A stretch of 40,227 bases of DNA from Microcaldota archaeon. GTDB taxonomy: Archaea; Micrarchaeota; Micrarchaeia; Anstonellales; Bilamarchaeaceae. Location of the stretch: positions 1 through 40,227 of the forward strand of contig JAKEGJ010000005.1 in the NCBI GenBank assembly GCA_022627495.1, written 5' to 3'. The notes below the pieces were generated by a model. That model saw only the letters and a program-made list of their open reading frames with translations. It was not told the DNA's origin and searched no databases. Made by a program: the position numbers and the translations under genes. Every line of letters begins with the position of its first letter. The first letter of the stretch is position 1. This document shows, piece after piece, positions 16,664 through 24,368 of this stretch.

Positions 16664-18067
16664 TCAGCCGACCGCTTTAACGAGCTGCATCTCGACTAGC
16701 CGGTTCAATTCTACTGCATACTCCATCGGAAGCTCCTTCGTGAACGAATCTATGAATCCCAGGACGACCATCGCGAGGGCGTCTTTCTCCGGAATCCCCC
16801 TGCTCATGAGGTAATGCAGCTTCTCCTGGGATATCCTCCCCACCTTGGCCTCATGGCCGACAGTCGCGGTCTTCTCGTCTATCTTCATGAGGGGGTATGT
16901 GTCCGACCGGGATTTGCGGTCAAGAATGTAAGCGTCGCACTGGACGAACGACTTGGCGCCTTTCGCGCCCTTCTCCACGCGCACAAGCCCCCTGTACGAT
17001 GTCCGCCCGCCGTCCTGGGAGATGCTCTTGGAGACGATCCGTGAGGTCGTGCCTGGCGCGGAATGGATCATCTTCGCGCCCGCGTCCTGCGTCTGGCCCT
17101 TTCCCGCGAATGCCACGGATATCACCTCCCCCCTCGCCCCTTCGCCCTTGAGCATGATGCACGGGTATTTCATTGTTACCTTCGAGCCGATATTCCCGTC
17201 CAGCCATTCGACGACCGAGTTCTCGTATGCGGCCGCCCGCTTGGTCACGAGGTTGTAGACGTTGTCCGACCAGTTCTGGATGGTCGTGTAGCGGATGTAG
17301 GATTCCCTGTGCGCGGTGACCTCCACGACTGCGGCGTGGAGCGAGGCCGCGGAATAAATCGGCGCGCTGCACCCTTCGACATAATGGACCGATGCGCCCT
17401 CTTCGGCGATAATCATCGTCCGTTCGAACTGGCCGGCGTTTTTCGTGTTTATCCTGAAATACGCCTGGAGGGGAATCCTGACCTTCACCCCCTTTGGCAC
17501 GTAGACGAAGCTCCCGCCGCTCCAGACCGCCGTGTTCAGCGCGGCAAACTTGTTGTCCCCGGCCGGGACAATCGACCCGAAATGCCTCTTCACGATTTCC
17601 GGGTATTCCCGCAGGCCGCTGTCCATGTCCAGGAAAACCACCCCCTGGCTCTCCCACTCCTTCTTCAGGTTATGGTATACCACTTCGGAATCGTACTGCG
17701 CGGTGGCGCCGCCGAGGAACTTCCTTTCCGCCTCCGGGATGCCGATCCTGTCGAACGTTTTTTTGATTTTCTCCGGCACCTTGTCCCAGGCGTCCGCCGC
17801 CCCGCCTTCTTCGATGGGGCTCGCGTAATAGCGTATCCTGCCGAAATCTATCGCCGAGAGGTCCGGGCCAAAGCGGGGCATCGCCTTTTTCCTGAATACC
17901 GAAAACGCCTTCAGCCGGATATCCGTCATCCACTCCGGCTCGTTTTTCAGTTCGGAGATGCCCCGGACCACCTTCTCGCTTAAGCCCATCGCGGACAGGT
18001 GCCTGTAGCGTATCACGTCGCGAAAGCCGTACCTGCCGTATCCCACATCCACGCCCCTGCCGGTCAT
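16664..18067 (-). CDS. sufB: SufB, Fe-S cluster scaffold
   Basis: 467 residues, full length. Hallmarks: KVPEKIKKTFDRIGIPEAERK near the N-terminus, FVYVPKGVKVRIPLQAYFRIN, EGCSAPIYSAASLHAAVVEV, NWSDNVYNLVTKRA and the C-terminal DEKTATVGHEAKVGRISQEKLHYLMSRGI. SufB accepts sulfur and builds the nascent cluster together with SufC and SufD. It is divergent from sufC, sharing a 100-bp intergenic region with a palindromic TATA element and a second palindrome at its predicted transcription start. Confidence 0.95.
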   Translation of the reverse strand: MTGRGVDVGYGRYGFRDVIRYRHLSAMGLSEKVVRGISELKNEPEWMTDIRLKAFSVFRKKAMPRFGPDLSAIDFGRIRYYASPIEEGGAADAWDKVPEKIKKTFDRIGIPEAERKFLGGATAQYDSEVVYHNLKKEWESQGVVFLDMDSGLREYPEIVKRHFGSIVPAGDNKFAALNTAVWSGGSFVYVPKGVKVRIPLQAYFRINTKNAGQFERTMIIAEEGASVHYVEGCSAPIYSAASLHAAVVEVTAHRESYIRYTTIQNWSDNVYNLVTKRAAAYENSVVEWLDGNIGSKVTMKYPCIMLKGEGARGEVISVAFAGKGQTQDAGAKMIHSAPGTTSRIVSKSISQDGGRTSYRGLVRVEKGAKGAKSFVQCDAYILDRKSRSDTYPLMKIDEKTATVGHEAKVGRISQEKLHYLMSRGIPEKDALAMVVLGFIDSFTKELPMEYAVELNRLVEMQLVKAVG

Positions 18068-18079
18068 CCCATCACAATT

Positions 18080-18091
18080 AGCGTTAACGCT
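18080..18091. promoter_or_regulatory. Perfect 12-bp palindrome at predicted sufB transcription start
   Basis: AGCGTTAACGCT, a perfect 12-bp inverted repeat. Counting 25 nt from the centre of the TATA-like palindrome at 18102-18115 on the minus strand puts the sufB start inside it, an ideal place for a repressor. No regulator gene is identified in the window. Confidence 0.5.
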
Positions 18092-18101
18092 TCGCCTAAG
18101 A

Positions 18102-18115
18102 AATATTTAAATATT
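18102..18115. promoter_or_regulatory. Divergent TATA element between sufB and sufC
   Basis: AATATTTAAATATT is a perfect 14-bp palindrome that serves as a TATA box on either strand, lying 42 nt from the sufB start and about 60 nt from the sufC ATG. Confidence 0.55.
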
Positions 18116-18168
18116 CGTAATGGCCCAGATGGGATTGTTACTTGATTGCCATTTTTATCGGGTGCAGC

Positions 18169-18933
18169 ATGTTCACAATATCCGGACTCCATGTCTCTGT
18201 CAAGGGCAAAGAGCTGGTCCGCGGCCTGGACCTCACCCTCAGGCCTGGGGAGATGCATGCGATAATGGGCCCCAACGGCGCAGGGAAGAGCAGCCTCGCA
18301 GGCGCCCTGATGGGGAATCCCGCATTCAAGGCCAGCGGCAGCGTCAGGCTGGGGGGCACGGAGCTTTTGGGGCTGCCGGCGGACGTGCGCGCAAGGGCCG
18401 GCCTGTTCCTGGCTTTCCAGAACCCCGAGGAAGTAGAAGGCGTGAAGGTGAGCGGCCTGGTGCGCAAGGCGCTGGCGGCGCGCCATGGCGGCGTGCAGGA
18501 TCTGGACGGGATGGTTGCGATGCACGAGAAACTGCTGGGCATCGCGCAGATGCTGGGGATGGATAAGGAAGCCGTCAGCCGCGATCTCAACGTGGGCTTC
18601 TCCGGCGGCGAGAAGAAGCGTCTGGAGGCGCTGCAGATGGTGGCCCTGAAACCGAGCGTCATAATCCTCGACGAAATCGATTCGGGCCTGGACGTGGACG
18701 GCCTCAGGCTGATTTCAAAGGCGGTATCCGGCATGAAAGACGGCAAGCGCTGTTTCCTGATCATCACCCATTACCCGAGGCTCCTCAAATTCCTGAAGCC
18801 GGACCGCGTCCACATCCTGCTTGGGGGGAGAATCGTGAAATCCGGCGATGCGGGCCTCGCGCACGAAATCGAGGAAAGCGGATATTCCCAGTATGTCGGG
18901 GGCGCGGCGGATAAAACCGGGGATAAGAAATGA
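18169..18933 (+). CDS. sufC: SufC, ABC-type ATPase of SUF complex
   Basis: 254 residues. Walker A GPNGAGKSS near residue 36, Q-loop FLAFQNPEEVEGV, ABC signature FSGGEKKR, Walker B VIILDEIDSGLD and switch His in ITHYPRLL. The QNP-E-V and SGGEKKR forms are typical of SufC rather than of transporters. I start at ATG 18169, preceded by GGGTG, because family members begin at this strand; an upstream in-frame TTG at 18142 would add nine residues. It overlaps sufS by 4 nt. Confidence 0.93.
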   Translation: MFTISGLHVSVKGKELVRGLDLTLRPGEMHAIMGPNGAGKSSLAGALMGNPAFKASGSVRLGGTELLGLPADVRARAGLFLAFQNPEEVEGVKVSGLVRKALAARHGGVQDLDGMVAMHEKLLGIAQMLGMDKEAVSRDLNVGFSGGEKKRLEALQMVALKPSVIILDEIDSGLDVDGLRLISKAVSGMKDGKRCFLIITHYPRLLKFLKPDRVHILLGGRIVKSGDAGLAHEIEESGYSQYVGGAADKTGDKK

Positions 18934-20141
18934 TTGACTTCAGCCGGATACGGGCGGAATTCCCCATTTTCGCGGCGAATCCGCGCATGGTCTACCTGGA
19001 CTCAGCCGCGACGTCCCAGAGGCCGGAAGAAGTGATTGGCGCGGTCGCAGGGTTCTACCGCAGATACAACGCCAATGTGGCGCGCGGCCTCTATGAAATC
19101 GCGGAGGAAGCCACGCTCGCATACGAGGCGGTGCGGAAGAAGGCCGGCCGCTTCATCAGCTCAAAAGACGAGGGCGAAATCGTGTTCACGAAGAACACCA
19201 CCGAAAGCGCGAACGTCCTGATGCGCGGCTTCGGGGAGAAATTCATCAAGAAAGGGGACCGGATTGTCGCGACATTGATGGACCACCACAGCAATTTCGT
19301 CCCCTGGCAGCAGCTGGCCCTGATGAAGGGCGCGCGGTTCGAAGTCGCAGGCCTCAATCCGGACGGGACCCTGGACCTGGAGGACCTCGGGCGGAAGCTG
19401 AAGGGCGCAAAGCTCTTCGCTTTCCCGGCCGCATCCAATGTCCTTGGCACTCTGAACGATTCCCGGGGCCTCTGCGCCATGGCGCGGGATTCGGGGGCGG
19501 TCAGCATCGTGGATGGCGCACAGAGCGTCCCTTCGATGCCGACCGACGTTAAAAAAATGGGGTGCGACTTCCTGATGTTCTCGGGGCACAAGATGCTCGC
19601 CCCTTTCGGCTCCGGCGTGCTGTACGGGCGGAGGGAATTGCTCGAGAAAATGGACCCCTTCCTCTACGGCAGCGCCATGATACGGAGCGTCGGGATGAAG
19701 GAATCCGAATGGAACGACGTGCCGCACCGCTTCGAAGCAGGGACGCCCCTGGTGGATGCGGTGATAGGCCTCGGCGCGGCCATCGATTACCTGAACCGCA
19801 TCGGCATGGGCGCGGTGCGGGACCACGAGGAAGCGCTCGTTGCCCGCATGCTCAAGCGCCTGGGCGAAGTGCGGGGCCTCCGCGTCCTCGGCCCGTGCAA
19901 TGAGCGCAAGCGCGCCGGGCTGGTGTCATTCAGCATGGACGGCATCCATCCGCACGACGTATCGGCCATGCTCGCCGAGGACGGCGTGTGCGTCCGGAGC
20001 GGGCACCACTGCGCCATGCCCCTGCATGCGCACCTGGACATCCCTGCAAGCACGCGCGCGAGCGTTTATATCTACAACGGCATGGACGATATTGACGCGC
20101 TCGCCGCATCGCTCGAGAAAGTCAGGAAGGTGTTCGGATGA
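18930..20141 (+). CDS. sufS: SufS-type cysteine desulfurase
   Basis: 403 residues, group II cysteine desulfurase. PLP-binding Lys221 in FSGHKMLAPFGSG, substrate and cofactor region DGAQSVPSMPTDV, and the catalytic Cys361 in RSGHHCAMPLH. It removes sulfur from cysteine as an enzyme persulfide for transfer to SufU or SufB. Start overlaps sufC (ATGA) and its stop overlaps the next small membrane gene in the same way, so the operon is tightly coupled. Confidence 0.95.
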   Translation: MIDFSRIRAEFPIFAANPRMVYLDSAATSQRPEEVIGAVAGFYRRYNANVARGLYEIAEEATLAYEAVRKKAGRFISSKDEGEIVFTKNTTESANVLMRGFGEKFIKKGDRIVATLMDHHSNFVPWQQLALMKGARFEVAGLNPDGTLDLEDLGRKLKGAKLFAFPAASNVLGTLNDSRGLCAMARDSGAVSIVDGAQSVPSMPTDVKKMGCDFLMFSGHKMLAPFGSGVLYGRRELLEKMDPFLYGSAMIRSVGMKESEWNDVPHRFEAGTPLVDAVIGLGAAIDYLNRIGMGAVRDHEEALVARMLKRLGEVRGLRVLGPCNERKRAGLVSFSMDGIHPHDVSAMLAEDGVCVRSGHHCAMPLHAHLDIPASTRASVYIYNGMDDIDALAASLEKVRKVFG

Positions 20142-20482
20142 TTGGATTGAAAAAAACAGTGTTCGCGGGAATGGCTCTCCCGGCCGCATACGCGCAGAGC
20201 CCGAACCTTCAGGGTGCCATCAGCAGCCTCGAGGACACGAGCCGGACGGTCCTGCTCGTCTTAAGCTCGCTGTTCCTTCTCGCAGGAATCGCGCTGTCTG
20301 CCGCAGGCGGCTTCATATACTTCAAAAAAATCAAGGGAGCATACAAGCCAGCGACCGTCATGAAGGCGGCGGCGTTCGGGCTGGGCGGACTTGGCCTGAT
20401 CGCTTTGCTGGCCGGAATCCTGGGTTTCGCGATGTTCCTGCTCGCCCAGGCCTTAATCCGCGGGCTGATAAGCGGCGGTTGA
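20138..20482 (+). CDS. Small two-TM membrane protein embedded in the suf operon
   Basis: 114 residues. N-terminal signal-like segment ending AAYAQ (residues 1-20), then hydrophobic spans at about 37-60 and 70-98 separated by a short basic loop (FKKIKGAYK). No Cys and no recognisable catalytic motif. Its ATG overlaps sufS and sufU follows after 6 nt, so it is certainly co-expressed. I do not know a SUF component of this type; it might tether the assembly machinery or belong to an unrelated function. Confidence 0.7.
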   Translation: MIGLKKTVFAGMALPAAYAQSPNLQGAISSLEDTSRTVLLVLSSLFLLAGIALSAAGGFIYFKKIKGAYKPATVMKAAAFGLGGLGLIALLAGILGFAMFLLAQALIRGLISGG

Positions 20483-20488
20483 CTGGCG

Positions 20489-20863
20489 ATGGCATCTGAA
20501 GACGTGTACAGGGACTTCATCATCGAACTGTACAAGAACCCTCAGAACTTCGGCAAAATCGAAGGCGCGGATTTCCATGCCAAGATGCACAACACCGCCT
20601 GCGGGGATGTCATCGAGCTTTTCCTGAAAGTCGCAGGTGGGACTATCGAGGACGCGAAGTTCTTGGGAAAAGGCTGCGCCATAAGCCAGGCGAGCGCATC
20701 GCTCTTCACCGGCTATCTCAAAGGCCGAAAAGCGGATGCGCTGGAAAAAATCCGGAAGGAGGACGTCCTCGCACTGCTGAAGATCGACCTTTCGAGAAAC
20801 CCGACACGGATGAAATGCGCCCTGCTGCCCCTCGATGCTCTGCGGAAGGCGATAAAGAAATAG
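20489..20863 (+). CDS. sufU: SufU/IscU-type scaffold or sulfur-transfer protein
   Basis: 124 residues with the three conserved Cys of the U-type family in context: NTACGD, GKGCAISQAS and RMKCALLPL. The short insertion before the third Cys and the SufS neighbour favour SufU over IscU. In SufU this set binds zinc and accepts persulfide sulfur from SufS. Last gene of the plus-strand suf operon. Confidence 0.9.
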   Translation: MASEDVYRDFIIELYKNPQNFGKIEGADFHAKMHNTACGDVIELFLKVAGGTIEDAKFLGKGCAISQASASLFTGYLKGRKADALEKIRKEDVLALLKIDLSRNPTRMKCALLPLDALRKAIKK

Positions 20864-20874
20864 TTCCGGGCCCC

Positions 20875-21492
20875 TTAGCCTGCGGGGCGGGGCATCATGC
20901 TTTTGGCGTATTGCCGAGTGTCATCGTATTCGGAACTCCTGGCGATGACATTCAGCGCGTTCGCTTTTCCGGCAAGCCGATTGACGGCCGCGGACCTGTC
21001 TACCTTGTGCTTAGAGCAAAGGGCTATGTGGACCAGTATGAACGCGGTCTTCATGTCGTCCGCCATGCCCCCCAAAATCGTTATGGCTTCCTGCCGCGCT
21101 GTCCGGTCGTCGCTGTTTAGTGCTATCGCTTCAAGGACGGCGGGATTTTTTATCTGCGGCATCCTGGCCGAGAGCTTGTTCATGGCCGTCATCCTCTGCC
21201 CGTCGTTCATGCAATACAGGGCAATGCCGCCGAGGGCGTCGATGTCGTCTATGCGGTCCACCCTCCTGCCCAGCTCCTCGGCCGCTATCAATGCCCCCTG
21301 CCAGTCCGCATTCCGATAAAGCAGTTTCTTCAGCGCGTCCGTGCTTATCTGCGTCGCGTCGGTCCTGAGGCCCTCGAGCGCAGGGGCGGGCGATTCGCGC
21401 CTGGGGAATGCCTCGCCTATCCCGGAGCTGAGGCTGGACCCGATGTACTGCTTTCCGTATTCGAACCCCGCGCCACGCTTATGCCCGCGCAG
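20875..21492 (-). CDS. Helical-repeat (HEAT-like) protein with unclear start
   Basis: The reading frame is coding-like from the stop back to about 21490. Segments such as NPAVLEAIALNSDDRTARQEAITILGGMADD resemble paired helices of HEAT/ARM-type repeats. There is no ATG or GTG in frame above 21291, where the only option is TTG; the protein-like sequence clearly extends upstream (FEYGKQYIGSSLSSG). CTG at 21492-21490 is the first plausible codon after a TATA-like stretch at 21526-21536. Either a non-ATG start or a 5' frameshift. Binding partner unknown. Confidence 0.5.
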   Translation of the reverse strand: MRGHKRGAGFEYGKQYIGSSLSSGIGEAFPRRESPAPALEGLRTDATQISTDALKKLLYRNADWQGALIAAEELGRRVDRIDDIDALGGIALYCMNDGQRMTAMNKLSARMPQIKNPAVLEAIALNSDDRTARQEAITILGGMADDMKTAFILVHIALCSKHKVDRSAAVNRLAGKANALNVIARSSEYDDTRQYAKSMMPRPAG

Positions 21493-21553
21493 TGAATCGC
21501 CTCGTGATGGCTGGCATGATGGTATGATATATAAATGAACATATTTTTAATTG

Positions 21554-21625
21554 TTTTATAACACATAAATCGCTTGGCATGGCCACTTTCGGCCATATCG
21601 CAGCCCGACTGCCGGAATGTCCGGC
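21554..21625 (+). promoter_or_regulatory. TATA-like box and two short hairpins upstream of RuBisCO
   Basis: TTTATAAC at 21554-21561 is followed by ATGGCC-6 nt-GGCCAT (21579-21596) and GCCGG-5 nt-CCGGC (21611-21625), both perfect stems. They would be in the transcript only if this outer promoter is used; the inner box at 21708 would omit them. Confidence 0.35.
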
Positions 21626-21707
21626 GGCTTCAAAGGGCATGAGTTCCGAGGATTCCGAGATGCGTCCCCTTCTTGCGGCGCCGAAACCGCCTTCCCGCAA
21701 GCGTCGC

Positions 21708-21716
21708 TTTTATATT
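21708..21716 (+). promoter_or_regulatory. TATA box of RuBisCO gene
   Basis: TTTATATTT centred about 27 nt before the ATG at 21739, predicting a leaderless RuBisCO mRNA. Confidence 0.6.
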
Positions 21717-21738
21717 TTTTCGCTGGCCTTCCAAAAAC

Positions 21739-23037
21739 ATGTCAGGAAAAATCGACTGGTACCTGGAATTCGTGGACCTCGGATACAAGCCTGCGAAAGA
21801 CGACCTTGTATGCCTGTTCTATTTCGAGCCAGAAAAAGGGATAAGCGCCAAGGAGGCTGCCGGGCGCATCGCTTCCGAAAGCTCCACTGGGACCTGGACG
21901 ACCCTGTTCAAGCTTCCCCCCCGCATGAAGAAGCTTCAGGCGACGGCATTCGAAATCAATGGGAACCATGTGAAGATTGCTTACCCGAAGGGCCTTTGGG
22001 AGGAAGGCAATGCGGTCCAGCTCCTCTCCGGCATCGCGGGGAACATTTTCGGAATGAAGGCGCTCAAGAACCTGAGGCTGATTGACGCGGCGCTTCCGCA
22101 CGATTATATCCGGCACTTCAAAGGGCCGCACCACGGCATCGACGGCGTGCGCAGGATGATGAAGGTGGCCAAGCGCCCCCTCACCGGAGCGGTCCCGAAG
22201 CCGAAAATCGGATTCAGCGCGGCAGAGCATGCCCAAATCGGGTTCGAGACCTGGATGGGCGGGTTCGATTTCGTGAAAGACGACGAGAACCTGACCTCCC
22301 TTGCTTTCAACCGGTTCGATGAGCGGGTGAGGCTGATGTCCCGGCTTAGGGACAAGGCCGAGGGGCTTACGGGCGAGCGCAAGGGCGCTTTCCTGAATAT
22401 TACCGCCGATACTGAGACGATGAAAAAGCGGGCGGACCTGCTTCATGACAACGGGTGGAACTACTGCATGATAGATGTCGTGGTGGCCGGCACCGCATCG
22501 GTGATGACCATGCGCGACTACTGTTCGGACCTCGGCCTTGCGATACATGCCCACCGTGCGATGCATGCGGCTTTCGGAAGGAACCCGAAGCACGGCATAA
22601 CGATGCAATTTTTGGCCAAGATTATGCGCCTTATCGGCGTAACCAGCCTTCATTCGGGCACCGCTGTCGGCAAGCTGGTCGGTAGCAGGCGTGACGTGAC
22701 TGCAGTGGCAGACGTCCTTCGGGAGGCGAAGACAAACGAGCTTCAGGGCACCCTCCTCGGCCAGGACTGGGGCAGGATAAAGCCCGCGTTTCCGGTATCT
22801 TCCGGAGGGCTCCATCCCGGACTTGTGCCGGACGTAGTCGACATCTACGGGGACGAGATGATCCTCCTTGTCAGCGGCGGAATCCACGGCCATCCGAAAG
22901 GGACGCGGGCCGGGGCGAAAGCGACCATGCAGGCGCTTGAGGCCGCGATGGAAGGCGAAGCTCTTGCCGACAAGGCGAGGCGCCATCCCGAGCTGCACGA
23001 AGCGCTTGAAAAATGGGGCTATATGAAAACGAAGTAG
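21739..23037 (+). CDS. rbcL: Form III-type ribulose-bisphosphate carboxylase large chain
   Basis: 432 residues from ATG 21739, where homology begins. Active-site residues are all present by pattern: ESSTGTWTT at the N-terminus, GNIFGMKAL (Asn), catalytic Lys154 and Lys156 in GAVPKPKIG, the carbamylated Lys180 with Asp182 and Glu183 in GGFDFVKDDE, HRAMHAAF, loop-6 Lys312 in SGTAVGKLVG, and SSGGLHPG. GAV rather than GTI before the KPK is a small departure. Archaeal form III enzymes act in the AMP/nucleoside degradation route, turning ribulose-1,5-bisphosphate and CO2 into 3-phosphoglycerate. No AMP phosphorylase or ribose-1,5-bisphosphate isomerase gene is in the window. A zinc-ribbon gene follows by 5 nt. 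Confidence 0.93.
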   Translation: MSGKIDWYLEFVDLGYKPAKDDLVCLFYFEPEKGISAKEAAGRIASESSTGTWTTLFKLPPRMKKLQATAFEINGNHVKIAYPKGLWEEGNAVQLLSGIAGNIFGMKALKNLRLIDAALPHDYIRHFKGPHHGIDGVRRMMKVAKRPLTGAVPKPKIGFSAAEHAQIGFETWMGGFDFVKDDENLTSLAFNRFDERVRLMSRLRDKAEGLTGERKGAFLNITADTETMKKRADLLHDNGWNYCMIDVVVAGTASVMTMRDYCSDLGLAIHAHRAMHAAFGRNPKHGITMQFLAKIMRLIGVTSLHSGTAVGKLVGSRRDVTAVADVLREAKTNELQGTLLGQDWGRIKPAFPVSSGGLHPGLVPDVVDIYGDEMILLVSGGIHGHPKGTRAGAKATMQALEAAMEGEALADKARRHPELHEALEKWGYMKTK

Positions 23038-23042
23038 ATGCC

Positions 23043-23243
23043 ATGACGCAGGTCAAATTCTGCCCCAGATGCAAGAAACCGGTCGAGGCAAAGGACTTCA
23101 TGGACCCTTTCTATCTGGGGGCGCTGGACTCCATGCTGCCGCAGATGCATTGCAGCTGCGGCTATGTCGGCCTGCCCCTTTCACTGCCCAGGAAAGACTA
23201 CGTAGAATGGGCTAAGGGTTCAGCAAGGCGACCGCGAGAGTGA
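23043..23243 (+). CDS. Small zinc-ribbon protein coupled to RuBisCO
   Basis: 66 residues from the ATG 5 nt after the RuBisCO stop. Two Cys pairs, CPRC and CSC (FCPRCKKPVEAKD and HCSCGYVG), form a ribbon about 30 residues apart. The spacing implies translation with RuBisCO. No known RuBisCO partner of this kind comes to mind; the link is positional only. Its last 32 nt overlap the convergent TspO gene. Confidence 0.6.
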   Translation: MTQVKFCPRCKKPVEAKDFMDPFYLGALDSMLPQMHCSCGYVGLPLSLPRKDYVEWAKGSARRPRE

Positions 23244-23706
23244 GCAATGCCGCGAAGCTGACCCACATGATATACGGGATTAGCAGGTAAGCCGCAGTCC
23301 TGGAGACGCCCCAGAATGACCTTATGGTCGCCGCTATGGCCAGCCAGAGCAGGATGATTACCGCCACGCCTGCCCAGGGGAAGCGGAAGCCGAAGAATGC
23401 AATCGACCAGATGGTGTTGAGGGCGAGCTGGATGCCGAAGATGGCTAGGGGAGCGCGGATTTTCCCAATCTCGGGCTTCTTTTCCCAGACCAGGTATGCG
23501 GCTACGCCCATCATCAGGTATAGCGTTGTCCACACCGGGCCGAATACCCAAGATGGAGGGGTGAAAAAAGGCTTTTCGAGGCCCGCATACCACTCAGGTA
23601 TCGCCTGGAAAGTGAACGCCGAGCCGATTATCCCTGCAAGTTGCGCAAGCACGACAAAAGAGAGCAGGACCGCCCAGTTAATGCCTTTACTAACATTCTT
23701 CGCCAT
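23212..23706 (-). CDS. tspO: TspO/MBR family membrane protein
   Basis: 164 residues and five hydrophobic segments. Family marks: EWYAGLEKPFFTPPSWVFGPVWTTLY, MGVAAYLVW, and FGIQLALNTIWSIAFFGF. TspO proteins bind porphyrins and other ligands and are tied to tetrapyrrole and stress signalling in bacteria and eukaryotes; the role in archaea is poorly known. Alone on the minus strand. Confidence 0.9.
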   Translation of the reverse strand: MAKNVSKGINWAVLLSFVVLAQLAGIIGSAFTFQAIPEWYAGLEKPFFTPPSWVFGPVWTTLYLMMGVAAYLVWEKKPEIGKIRAPLAIFGIQLALNTIWSIAFFGFRFPWAGVAVIILLWLAIAATIRSFWGVSRTAAYLLIPYIMWVSFAALLTLAVALLNP

Positions 23707-23751
23707 GGCTGGATAACCATGCGAACGCTTAAATCACGATGGTTTTATTAA

Positions 23752-23768
23752 TGTAATACATGTAATAC
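23752..23768 (+). promoter_or_regulatory. Tandem 8-bp operator-like repeat before the RHH/PIN pair
   Basis: TGTAATAC occurs twice with one base between (23752-23759, 23761-23768), right after a TATA-like TTTTATTA at 23743-23750 and before the antitoxin ATG. Short tandem half-sites are typical for RHH regulators. Confidence 0.5.
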
Positions 23769-23783
23769 GCATAAGCGATAAAA

Positions 23784-23981
23784 ATGACCTATACCATCCG
23801 CAATGTCGATGCCCGGACGAAAGAGGCGCTGGGCCGCTACGCCAGTGCCAATGGCATTACTGCCGGCGAAGCCATGCGGCAACTGGTCGAATTCGGGCTC
23901 GAGTATTGCAGGCGGCAGGGGAAGATCCGGAAGAAGTATTCCGGGGCTCGGGATGCCCTTGAAGCGCTTCCGAAGTGGTGA
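23784..23981 (+). CDS. Ribbon-helix-helix antitoxin (VapB-like)
   Basis: 65 residues with an RHH pattern (MTYTIRNVDARTKEALGRYASANGITAGEAMRQLVEFGLEY) and a basic C-terminal tail. Located 9 nt before a PIN-like gene. An antitoxin and autorepressor role is inferred from fold and context. Confidence 0.7.
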   Translation: MTYTIRNVDARTKEALGRYASANGITAGEAMRQLVEFGLEYCRRQGKIRKKYSGARDALEALPKW

Positions 23982-23990
23982 TGCGTCAGG

Positions 23991-24335
23991 ATGATGGCAA
24001 CGACCGTAGGTTTCTGGAAGGCGTTCTTCGACCCTGAAAACCGGGACCACGAGAGGGCGAGGACAGACCTCCTCGTATTCGACCGTGACAAAATCCTGAT
24101 AAGCCAGCTGGTCCTTTCGGAAGTCGTCTCATGGCTCGTGTCTTGCGGGAAATCCGCGCAGAGGGACTGGCTCCTTGACTATGCCGCGAACACCGATAAT
24201 GTCCGCGTCTTCAGCTTCGGGGAAGAGGAACTGCCCGTTCTTGCGGAGCTGTCCGTCTACGAGAATTCGGATTTGGCGGGCGCCAGCTTGAAATACCTCA
24301 AGCGATACCTTAATTGCGCCGTGACCGAGTATTAG
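23991..24335 (+). CDS. PIN-domain-like protein, probably degenerate toxin
   Basis: 114 residues. The layout follows PIN toxins: a first strand (TTVGFWKAFFDPENRDHERAR), ILISQLVLSEVVSWL with the conserved Glu, and NSDLAGASL where the third acid sits. However the first-strand Asp of the D-T/S motif is missing and the protein stops where TxDxxF should be (CAVTEY). At least two metal ligands are lost, so it may be inactive, or a divergent family I do not know. Confidence 0.5.
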   Translation: MMATTVGFWKAFFDPENRDHERARTDLLVFDRDKILISQLVLSEVVSWLVSCGKSAQRDWLLDYAANTDNVRVFSFGEEELPVLAELSVYENSDLAGASLKYLKRYLNCAVTEY

Positions 24336-24368
24336 CGGGCCCGGATTGCGCTGGCTGCCGGCCTGCGG

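Noticed and set aside
21455-21515. tRNA T-arm-like GGTTCGAATA on the minus strand
   Set aside because: The flanks do not pair into a T stem, no acceptor or anticodon arm is found, and the stretch reads as protein (FEYGKQY).
21579-22085. 168-residue ORF in another frame overlapping RuBisCO, with a TATA box at 21554
   Set aside because: Most of it lies within the RuBisCO gene and its composition is that of a shadow frame; only the first 45 codons precede RuBisCO, and they have no known motif.
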